From: Bacteroidota bacterium
Lineage (GTDB): Bacteria > Bacteroidota > Rhodothermia > Rhodothermales > Rubricoccaceae
Length of the DNA: 37,877 nt
Direction: 5' to 3'
NCBI GenBank assembly: GCA_022561755.1
Contig: JADFQN010000011.1
Span: 1-37,877 of the forward strand
The position numbers were made by a program, and so were the translations under genes. This document shows, piece after piece, positions 20,988 to 28,756 of this stretch (positions within the stretch are counted from its first letter, which is position 1; each line of letters begins with the position of its first letter). The notes under the pieces are model-generated. The model had not been told where the DNA came from. It ran no database searches and saw only the letters and a list, made by a program, of their open reading frames with translations.

Positions 20988-21545
20988 ATGTCGCTCTCGA
21001 ACCCTCCACGTTACTCTGCCGAAACAGCCCGCGCGTACGTTTCGGCGCTGATCGAACTTCTCGGCGACCGCGACCCGATGCACGTGATGGCTGCTACGCC
21101 CAAATCGCTACGTGAGGCCGTGAGCCGGCTCTCGGGCGAAGCCCTTCGTTCGCCGGAGGCCGACAACAAGTGGTCGGTATTGCAAGTGGTGCAGCACCTG
21201 GCCGACTCGGAGCTGGTGTACGGCTACCGGATGCGGCTCATCGTTGCGGAGGATGCGCCGGACATCCCTGGGTACGACCAGAACGCGTGGGCGGCAAATC
21301 TCCGCTACAACAGCGCGGAAATGACCGAAGCCCTCGCCGACTTGACAGCAATGCGCACCATGAACCTGCGTTGGTTACGCGGCCTTGCGGATGATGAGCT
21401 TGACCGGACGGGCATGCACAGCGAGCGCGGTGAAGAGTCCGTCCGCCACATCGTGAAGCTCCTGGCTACGCACGATATGGTTCACCTAAGCCAGATCGAG
21501 CGGATTAAAGCGGCGCTCGGCCAGGAGAGGATCTCGCAAAGCTGA
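20988..21545 (+). CDS. DinB family protein
   Basis: NKWSVLQVVQHLADSELVYGYRMRLI...HIVKLLATHDMVHLSQIERIK DinB-like four-helix fold with three His; start chosen at MSLSNPP. Confidence 0.85.
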   Translation: MSLSNPPRYSAETARAYVSALIELLGDRDPMHVMAATPKSLREAVSRLSGEALRSPEADNKWSVLQVVQHLADSELVYGYRMRLIVAEDAPDIPGYDQNAWAANLRYNSAEMTEALADLTAMRTMNLRWLRGLADDELDRTGMHSERGEESVRHIVKLLATHDMVHLSQIERIKAALGQERISQS

Positions 21546-21687
21546 CGGCAGATAGAAGCCGGGATCAGCGGATCGAGAGCAGAGAACAGAGGACGGAAGA
21601 CCGAGGACGGGAGTCAGGGGGCAGCACCCCGAAGAACGAAACACAAAGCTCGAAGAACGCCTTTTCGGACGCCTCGGCGATGCGTCC

Positions 21688-22500
21688 CTACCCCTCGCCC
21701 TTCACCGCATACCCCACGTATCCTACTGCCTGCGAACGCGTCTTCGTGAAGGAAAAGTCCGGATGGATGCGGCGGTGGAACACCGACCACCAGAAGGCGC
21801 GGTTTACCATGGGCCGGACGCCCTGTATCTCCTTGACAGCGAGGCCAACTTGGCCGGCCATCCGGCCTAACTCGGCCGGCGCAATAAAGAGATCGTAGAC
21901 ATGCACATGCTCCGGCGTATCGCGCGCAACGATTTTCATGCCGTGGATGGCCAGCAGTTGTGCAGCGAGAGTCCGATTGAATGTGTGGAAGACAACAACA
22001 CCACCCGGCTGGAGCACCCTGGCCGCTTCGGTCAGCACATCAGCGGGACGTTCCACATGCTCGAGCATATCGAGCAGAAGTACGGCATCGTAGTGCGCAT
22101 CCGGCTCACCGGTATCGTATGCATCGGCAACAGCAAACGAAGCGTCGGTTCCGGCCGAGGTGTGCGCCCGAGCCGTTTCAATGGCGCCCTCCGCCAGATC
22201 AATCCCGCGTACCAGAAAACCGGCCTCGGCCAATGGAAGGGCCACCAGACCGGCTCCGCAGGCCACATCCAACACACGAGTACCCGGTTCGATGCCCACC
22301 TTCTCAAAGACCGCGTGCACGTAATCGATCTTGATGACCGATTCTGCCCTCAACAGTGCAATGGCGTGGTCGTCGCCCTCAAACCAGCGGTCGCCGAGAT
22401 CTGAATAGAAGGCGTTGTTGATCGTGGGCACGGCAGTTTTCCGTAATGCATATTCCGTAGTATCGTGTGTAAGGGTACCCCGCCTACCCACTTTATGCAA
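21688..22500 (-). CDS. UbiG-like SAM-dependent methyltransferase
   Basis: VLDVACGAGLVALPLAEAGFLVRGIDLAEGAIETAR, DAVLLLDMLEHVERPADVLTEAARVLQPGGVVVFHTFNRT match the UbiG pattern. Confidence 0.88.
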   Translation of the reverse strand: MHKVGRRGTLTHDTTEYALRKTAVPTINNAFYSDLGDRWFEGDDHAIALLRAESVIKIDYVHAVFEKVGIEPGTRVLDVACGAGLVALPLAEAGFLVRGIDLAEGAIETARAHTSAGTDASFAVADAYDTGEPDAHYDAVLLLDMLEHVERPADVLTEAARVLQPGGVVVFHTFNRTLAAQLLAIHGMKIVARDTPEHVHVYDLFIAPAELGRMAGQVGLAVKEIQGVRPMVNRAFWWSVFHRRIHPDFSFTKTRSQAVGYVGYAVKGEG

Positions 22501-22514
22501 TACGAACTACGTAC

Positions 22515-22681
22515 GAGGAGCCTGTCGAACTTAGGAGAATTCTACTGCGGCGGCGGTAAATCGGCCCATTGTTTCCGATCTTTTTCGTTTCATAGCCCCA
22601 CTATGCGCCTCAAAAGATCAAAAAAATGAACTCGATTTCCCACTCACCTCGCTACGAACCCCTAAGTCCGACAGACTCCTA
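22515..22681 (+). repeat. MITE-like repeat family B, copy B2
   Basis: GAGGAGCCTGTCGAACTTA / TAAGTCCGACAGACTCCTA; core CTACTGCGGCGGCGGTAAATCGGCCCATTG...GATCTTTTTCGTTTC...CTCAAAAGATC shared with B1 and B3. Confidence 0.9.
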
Positions 22682-23872
22682 GGTCACCTGCATCAGGTTC
22701 ACCGCTACCGTCAGTCCTGGGCCGAACGCGACGGAGCAAACCAGGTCGCCGGAAGCCACCTCTTCATCAGCCGACATCGCTGCCCAAATGTGAGGAATAG
22801 TAGTGGACGACATGTTGCCGCGCTCGTAGAAGACCTGTTTGCTGTGGCGGACGGCTTCCTCGGAAAGCTCGAGCGCCTCGGCCGTGCTTTCTATCACCCG
22901 CGGCCCCCCCGGATGGACGGCCCACCAGCGGACATCGTCCACGACGAGGCCGTTCTTGCCCAGGAATCGCTGCACAACCCTCCCAAGATTGTCGTTGATG
23001 TGCTGGGGGATGCGGCGGCTCAGCGTCATCCGAAACGCAGAATCAGCAACACGCCACGTCATTTCATCCAGCGTGTCGGGAATGAGTGCCTCTGCATGAT
23101 CGAGAAGGCCGAAGCTGCCCGCCATGGGTTCGGACGTCACGTCTACACGCACAGCCCCATCGGCGAACAGACACTGCTGGACGATTTGCTCGACATCGGT
23201 CGTGGCCGGATTGTGGTGAAGGGTGCACAACTCAACCAGGAAAATAGCTGCGTTGGAGTGTGCTAACGGATTAGAGGTAGTAGTCAAAAACCTGTGGGCA
23301 CCTACATTATCTGCCGCCATAGCCACGGCCGGAAGCGCCGCATAGCATCCCATATGGCCCAGATGGAGGATGCGGGTATTCCGCCACCCCTTCTCCACCG
23401 CCACGCGCTGAACGGCGGTTGGGCTATCGTACCCCGTACAGGAAACCTGCACGAGCAGGTCCGGCGCCTCAGCATCTGCGCGGAATGCCACGCGAGCCAG
23501 TTTGAGAGCGGTCTCGGCAAACACCTCCATTCGAGCATCCAGCGACGCCTGGCGCCACTGCGAGGAATCGGCTACAACCTGACCGTCCCCGGAGATCGGC
23601 GCCACATGAACACGCATCCGATCCCAGTCCAGGTGTGTGTAGTCGTCGAGGCAGGTCGTTCGAGAACCAATTGCCGACACCCTCAACAGGAGGTCGTAAA
23701 ACCGTAGGGCACGCTCCGTACCTGGGGCGGATACCGAGTCGCCGCTCTGTAGCGCAGCTTTCATCCATCCGATGCCATCAACCTGCGAAACAGCATGCCC
23801 GAATACGAGAGGCTGAGAGGATACGTAGGCACGAGGGTTCATGGCGGCGTTCTGGTTTGCGTACCCCATCAT
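22679..23872 (-). CDS. Type III polyketide synthase (chalcone/stilbene synthase superfamily)
   Basis: Nucleophile region LGHMGCYAALPAVAMA, HFLTTTSN-like segment, WWAVHPGGPRVIESTAEAL (catalytic His) and ERGNMSSTTIPHIW (catalytic Asn). Confidence 0.88.
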   Translation of the reverse strand: MMGYANQNAAMNPRAYVSSQPLVFGHAVSQVDGIGWMKAALQSGDSVSAPGTERALRFYDLLLRVSAIGSRTTCLDDYTHLDWDRMRVHVAPISGDGQVVADSSQWRQASLDARMEVFAETALKLARVAFRADAEAPDLLVQVSCTGYDSPTAVQRVAVEKGWRNTRILHLGHMGCYAALPAVAMAADNVGAHRFLTTTSNPLAHSNAAIFLVELCTLHHNPATTDVEQIVQQCLFADGAVRVDVTSEPMAGSFGLLDHAEALIPDTLDEMTWRVADSAFRMTLSRRIPQHINDNLGRVVQRFLGKNGLVVDDVRWWAVHPGGPRVIESTAEALELSEEAVRHSKQVFYERGNMSSTTIPHIWAAMSADEEVASGDLVCSVAFGPGLTVAVNLMQVT

Positions 23873-24066
23873 GCCGGAGTGGAGAGTTGGTTCCTGGATA
23901 GGTGAATGCCCGGCTGCGCGTCTCGAAGGCGACTTTCATCGGAGGAAAAAACCTATTATCATACCATCTGAGCAAACTGAATTGATGTATTGGGCTGGGC
24001 TAAAGAGTACGGTGAGAGTGCCGATAACGGACCTCGACCCCCCAATCCACCATTCTCAACCGCATC

Positions 24067-24489
24067 ATGAAGAAGTATTTCGCCTTCGCCGCCTGCGCGG
24101 TTCTGCTCGCTGGCTGCGACTTCCTCGGAGGCTCCGACGCCCCAGTTGCCTCGGTAGCCAATATCACTATCACCGAGGCAGCGCTCGGTGGCGCTTCCAG
24201 CATCCGCGTAGAGGTTCAGGATATTGCCGGACGCTCATATTCAGAGAGCAACCATACCGACGTCTCACTTCCACTTTCGCTGGGCATGCAGTTTGACGTG
24301 CACAATGGAGCACGCGGCCTAGCCATCATTGTTATGCGCGACAACGGAGCAAGCAGTGCTCAGCGCTACTCATTCCTCGCTGCATCCGACCTGTTCACCG
24401 GTGACGGCCTTGCCTCAGCCGCTGGTTCTTCGCTGCAGGTTGGCGGAAGCGTCTCGGCTACGATCGACGTTGCCGAATCTGCCGAATAA
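24067..24489 (+). CDS. Small lipoprotein, unknown function
   Basis: Lipobox (AVLLAGCDF), 140 aa ORF followed by a strong terminator. Confidence 0.65.
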   Translation: MKKYFAFAACAVLLAGCDFLGGSDAPVASVANITITEAALGGASSIRVEVQDIAGRSYSESNHTDVSLPLSLGMQFDVHNGARGLAIIVMRDNGASSAQRYSFLAASDLFTGDGLASAAGSSLQVGGSVSATIDVAESAE

Positions 24490-24518
24490 CACAACCTGGC
24501 CAATACCATTCGACGATG

Positions 24519-24552
24519 AGCGCCGTCCGGGATTCCCGGGCGGCGCTTCTTT
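24519..24552 (+). terminator. Rho-independent terminator (convergent intergenic)
   Basis: AGCGCCGTCCGGG-ATT-CCCGGGCGGCGCT followed by TCTTTATT. Confidence 0.8.
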
Positions 24553-24563
24553 ATTGTGGAGGC

Positions 24564-24893
24564 CTAGAAACTCATGATGCGCCGCAGCCGCACGCCTTCA
24601 ACATCGATGTCCAGCGACCATTCGAATCCTTGAATATCCCCCGCCCCGATGCGTTCTACCGGCACGTGTATCTCCCCAACCCGCTCGTTCTCGGTGCCAA
24701 AAAGTGTTATGACCAACTGCGCGCTCCGCATGCGGCCGCTCGAGTTGCGCACCACGCCACTCACGAATTGGGATCCATCGCGCTCGCGCACAAGCCGCAG
24801 GTTTTCGACCTCAAGAGTAGCTTCTGTGGCCTCCGGCTGTGCGCAGCCGACAGAAAGGTATAAAACGGAGAAGAGGGCGATGAAACGGAGCAT
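24564..24893 (-). CDS. Lipoprotein with FxLYD-like domain
   Basis: Lipobox (YLSVGCAQ); LVRERDGSQFVSGVVRNSSGRMRSAQLVITLFGTENERVGE. Confidence 0.7.
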   Translation of the reverse strand: MLRFIALFSVLYLSVGCAQPEATEATLEVENLRLVRERDGSQFVSGVVRNSSGRMRSAQLVITLFGTENERVGEIHVPVERIGAGDIQGFEWSLDIDVEGVRLRRIMSF

Positions 24894-24951
24894 GTTCGGC
24901 GGGGGGACGGCTGCGATAGAAGGTACCGGGCCTTATCACCTGATCGAAGGC

Positions 24952-25137
24952 TAGGAGCCTGTCGGATTTATGATGATTCTACTGCGGCGGCGGTTAATCG
25001 GCCCATTGTTCCGGTCTTTTTCGATACATAGGCTCACTATACTCCTCAAAAGATCGAAAAATGGCCTCGATTCTCCACTCGCCTCGCTACAGCCTGCCCC
25101 GCCTTGGCGGGGAACCCCTGAACCCGACAGGCTCCTA
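24952..25137 (+). repeat. MITE-like repeat family B, copy B3 (with 21 bp internal insertion)
   Basis: TAGGAGCCTGTCGG ... CCCGACAGGCTCCTA; core shared with B1/B2; extra AGCCTGCCCCGCCTTGGCGGG near the 3' end. Confidence 0.9.
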
Positions 25138-25324
25138 GTTCAATTCTTCGAACGAACTGAACATAATGAATCTCCTCGAATGTCTCCGGACGTAAATGAA
25201 GGGTATTGCAGCGCGTGAGGCCCGTTCTTATCTTCAGGGAGATTCGGAGAGATTCCGCGAGATTAGGCAATTGCCTTTCATGATGCTTGCGTAATACTTC
25301 CCCTTCTTCTAAACCCGGCTCGCC

Positions 25325-26545
25325 ATGGCCGTCAGATTTTACCTCAACACTCGGTCCGACACAGGAAATAAACCCGTGTCGATCTGTCTCGTGGCCATGC
25401 GTGGGGGCACGCAGATTAAGATCTCCACACCAGTTAGGGCGCGGCCCTCCGACTGGGCGCGCAAACAGCAGCGCGTTCGGTCTTCCGTGCCCGGTGCTGC
25501 CGAAGTGAACGGGGCGCTAGCGAGGCTGAAGGCCGATGCTGAAAGAATGCTTCTGGATTGCCGCACCGAAGCCGAGCTTAGGCAGGCTCTCCGGGAACGG
25601 CTTGGGAAGGGTGAGGCCAATCAGGAATCGGACATACTCGAACTCTTCGACAGGTTCATTGAGCATAAGCGAACGCGGTGCAGTGTCTCTACGATAAATG
25701 GATACCGGGCGGCACGGGGGCATCTTGCGGCATTCCTCGACGACCGCACCATCGCGCCTTCGGCCATCGGCCCCAGCTGGTTGGATGATTTGGCCACGTT
25801 CCTCGCGGGCACAGGAGCTCAGAACAGCACGGTCAACAAGATTCTAACACGAACGAAGAGCTTCCTTCGGTGGCTAGTGAGGCGAGAAATGCTGGCGAAG
25901 GTGCCGGTCTCCGAACCGCTTCCTACTGCGCAGAACTTCACTGTTTACCTTTCCCTTGATGAGCTGGCTACCCTTGCCGGCCTCGACTTGTCCGAGTACC
26001 GGGAAAGCTATGAGGCAACACGAGACCACTTCATTCTTGGGGCCGTCACCGGGCAGCGGTTCAGCGACGTGCAGGCCCTCCGGTGGGAAGACCTCGTGCC
26101 ACCTAGTGAGCCACATATTTGGCGACTCGCGGTGAAGAAAACAGGCGATACGATCACCGTGCCGCTCGCAGCCCCAGCCCGCTCCATTTTGGAACGCCGC
26201 AGGGGTGAACCCCGGCCTCTACCCCGGCTCACGAATCAGAGGGCGAACATCATCATCAAAGAGCTTTGCAAACTGGCGGGGATTGATGAGCCGGTGACGA
26301 CACACCGCGTGAAGGGTAGTGGGCGGAGTTCCGAGACGAGACCCAAACACGAGGTCATTTCCATGCACGCGGCGAAGAGATCGTTTGTCACGGTGACGCT
26401 TCAGTCAGGGCTCGCGCCGCATGAATTGTTGGGTTTCACACACCGAGACCTGAAAACACTGGAATTGTATGCCGGGAAGGACCAGGGCCGACTTACGACG
26501 GCTCTAGGGCTCGCCTTCGACGACCTGGAGTTGAGGGCGGGGTGA
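25325..26545 (+). CDS. Site-specific integrase (tyrosine recombinase, Bacteroidetes-type with phage SAM-like N-terminal domain)
   Basis: VRFYLNTRSDTGNKPVSICL arm domain; GAVTGQRFSDVQALRWEDL; HAAKRSFVTVTLQSGLAPHELLGFTHRDLKTLELYAG (catalytic H-R-H-Y region). Confidence 0.9.
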   Translation: MAVRFYLNTRSDTGNKPVSICLVAMRGGTQIKISTPVRARPSDWARKQQRVRSSVPGAAEVNGALARLKADAERMLLDCRTEAELRQALRERLGKGEANQESDILELFDRFIEHKRTRCSVSTINGYRAARGHLAAFLDDRTIAPSAIGPSWLDDLATFLAGTGAQNSTVNKILTRTKSFLRWLVRREMLAKVPVSEPLPTAQNFTVYLSLDELATLAGLDLSEYRESYEATRDHFILGAVTGQRFSDVQALRWEDLVPPSEPHIWRLAVKKTGDTITVPLAAPARSILERRRGEPRPLPRLTNQRANIIIKELCKLAGIDEPVTTHRVKGSGRSSETRPKHEVISMHAAKRSFVTVTLQSGLAPHELLGFTHRDLKTLELYAGKDQGRLTTALGLAFDDLELRAG

Positions 26546-27834
26546 GCGAAGGAGGGCCCTATCATATTAAGGGGAAGCACGTCTCGCGCTGGGAGTATCT
26601 CACCGAGTGCCATGGAGAGGTAATTGCCGACGCCGCGGAGCGGGGGCGCTACGGGTATTCGGACGAGGGGTGGGGCTATCTATATCTCCGTACCGACAGC
26701 ATCATTCCCAGACCCGAGCGGGTTAGTATTGAGAGGGTCTTTCCGATAGACGTGTCGGCCTTGGCAGACCCCGCCACGCACTTTCGTGGGCTGGCTTCGT
26801 GGACCCGGTTCTTGCAGTGGTCTCCTCAGATACAGGATAATGACGCCGCCGTGACAGAGCGTGACTACTCCTATCCGGCAAAGCATTTCGATTCCAAGGC
26901 CCCAAAACGCGTCGGAGAGCAATATGATAGGCTTCGAAGCGACCACTTTGCAAGAGGCAAGCCGAGGGCCGGGGCTGTAGCAGACCTCCGAGCACTCAAG
27001 AATGAAGCGCGGGAAAGCCTCCAGCATTGGGCAAAGCAGATAGGCTCAAAGCTGGAATCGCTCAGGAAAGTGGTGGCCGTGCTGTTCCTGGAAACATGGT
27101 GGGCTATGGACGTCGAGCCGGAGACGCCATGGGAAGACCTCCCGGAAGAGAGGCGAAACCGGCTTGATAGCCTGGAGGCCCTATTCGTAAGCAGATGGCG
27201 CGATGCGATATTCGGCGCTAGCCGGACCTGGGCGATTGGAAGAGATATCACTAACTGGTCGTGGGGCTGGGAGGATGCCCCGGAAGTACTCTATGAACTT
27301 CAAGGATCTCGGATTCTCAGCCTCTGGGACAGACGGGATGCAATCATAGATGAGGTTTTCCCCGTAGAGGTTCAGCGCATGGCGTGCGAGAACATTCTCG
27401 CTAAGATTGTTCGCGGGGAAGAAGTGGGCCCGTGGAGCAAAAAGGACGAAGAGAGCCTATTGCCTCCCAGAGAAGACTTCGTGTGTCAGTCTCGCGAAGC
27501 CAGACGGGACATTTTTGACCTCTACGACGCACTGAATGAGGGGGGATATCGTGAGGAGGAGTGGACGATCCACACTGATATATATCGGGTGTTGGCAAAA
27601 AGAGAGGCAGAAACGAAATCACCGAACACCTCCAGGTCCAAGTTTATTGCTGGCGAGGTTGAAAGGCTAGCCCTGATGGTAAAGCGGACGCTTGAGTGGC
27701 GAGGCGCTAATGGCTTCCCTGGCGATAATGCTGTCCTATCGGGGACCAGCGAGGAGGCTGCGAAGCATGTTTGTGACTGGCTTTTTGAAATAGGGTGCTC
27801 GCATAAGTCCGAGTGGATGCGCAAAATGGCGTAA
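26542..27834 (+). CDS. Hypothetical protein, translationally coupled to the integrase
   Basis: 430 aa ORF (GTG start) overlapping the integrase stop codon; no family recognised. Confidence 0.7.
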   Translation: MSEGGPYHIKGKHVSRWEYLTECHGEVIADAAERGRYGYSDEGWGYLYLRTDSIIPRPERVSIERVFPIDVSALADPATHFRGLASWTRFLQWSPQIQDNDAAVTERDYSYPAKHFDSKAPKRVGEQYDRLRSDHFARGKPRAGAVADLRALKNEARESLQHWAKQIGSKLESLRKVVAVLFLETWWAMDVEPETPWEDLPEERRNRLDSLEALFVSRWRDAIFGASRTWAIGRDITNWSWGWEDAPEVLYELQGSRILSLWDRRDAIIDEVFPVEVQRMACENILAKIVRGEEVGPWSKKDEESLLPPREDFVCQSREARRDIFDLYDALNEGGYREEEWTIHTDIYRVLAKREAETKSPNTSRSKFIAGEVERLALMVKRTLEWRGANGFPGDNAVLSGTSEEAAKHVCDWLFEIGCSHKSEWMRKMA

Positions 27835-27840
27835 GGAATT

Positions 27841-27879
27841 TCCGACAGCTGTCGAAGCCTGTCGGAAGAACTGTCGGAA
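27841..27879. promoter_or_regulatory. CTGTCGGA iteron/palindrome cluster upstream of the AlpA-like gene
   Basis: TCCGACAGCTGTCGAAGCCTGTCGGAAGAACTGTCGGAA: 12 bp palindrome CGACAGCTGTCG plus two CTGTCGGAA direct repeats. Confidence 0.55.
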
Positions 27880-27925
27880 TGGGTTAGTTGTCTTTAGGGG
27901 AAATCGACAACCTTTAGGCTCCATC

Positions 27926-28153
27926 ATGCACCGACACCCATCACCCGCTCAAGACGAAGTTGAGCCCACGCCGTACCTCAGCATCGAGCAAGTGACGCGG
28001 CGGCTGCACATCTCCAAAACGACCTTGTGGCAATTGCGCCGTGACGGCAAAATCCGAGCCTTCCACGTCGGACGTCGCGTTCTCTTCAAATCCGACGATG
28101 TCACCGCTCTCGTCGAGCAGGACGGCGCAGAACCCATCCTCCAGCCCGCCTAA
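27926..28153 (+). CDS. Helix-turn-helix (AlpA/excisionase-like) DNA-binding protein
   Basis: YLSIEQVTRRLHISKTTLWQLRRDGKIRAFHVGRRVLFKSDDVTALVEQ is a typical MerR/excisionase HTH_17. Confidence 0.9.
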   Translation: MHRHPSPAQDEVEPTPYLSIEQVTRRLHISKTTLWQLRRDGKIRAFHVGRRVLFKSDDVTALVEQDGAEPILQPA

Positions 28154-28258
28154 CCCCCTTTTAGCCCAAAACCCCGCCCCGGTATTCGCCGGAGACGGGG
28201 CTCGGGTACTCACGGCGCAGAGGCAGGTCAAAGCATTTGCGCGCATCACGTAGTAACA

Positions 28259-28756
28259 ATGCCTAAGAACATCATCACGACCGAACAAGATACGGCAGAT
28301 TCCCAGGAAAGGTCCAATAACGGTCATCGCCCAGACGGAATCCCCCGACAGGCTCTTGGGCGCTTCGTTAACCCGGGAAGCCATCGCATCATTTATAGTG
28401 GAGGTCCAGACAGCACGCTCCGATGGGCCTCCACAGTGTATGGCCGACAATCCGGCTCCGTTCTCCGCCTGGTAGAATTTCTCGTATCCAGAAACCGGAG
28501 ATTACTGGCCCTGCGGAAGAGGAATTTCCCCGTTCTACTCCCTGAAAGAATCTGCGAGCCATCGAATCAGACGTGGCGGCGGCGGCTCGTGGGCACGCCC
28601 GCGTACCAGGCTGATCGCCGGGCGCGGCGAGCCCGTGCGATAGTTGAGCTCTTGAAGCGGAGGCGAATACTCGGCAAGCAAGGCAACGCCCTGCCAACGC
28701 CGCGGCTGGTGCGGGGCGATTCTCGCCAGGCCCTTCAAGCAGCCGGGGCAGTATGA
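28259..28756 (+). CDS. Hypothetical protein of the integrative element
   Basis: 165 aa ORF whose TGA overlaps the ATG of the downstream DUF3987 gene (ATGA). Confidence 0.5.
   Translation: MPKNIITTEQDTADSQERSNNGHRPDGIPRQALGRFVNPGSHRIIYSGGPDSTLRWASTVYGRQSGSVLRLVEFLVSRNRRLLALRKRNFPVLLPERICEPSNQTWRRRLVGTPAYQADRRARRARAIVELLKRRRILGKQGNALPTPRLVRGDSRQALQAAGAV

Noticed and set aside
27941-28450. Minus-strand 169 aa ORF overlapping the AlpA-like gene
   Set aside because: Antisense to a clear HTH protein gene; compositionally shadow-like.
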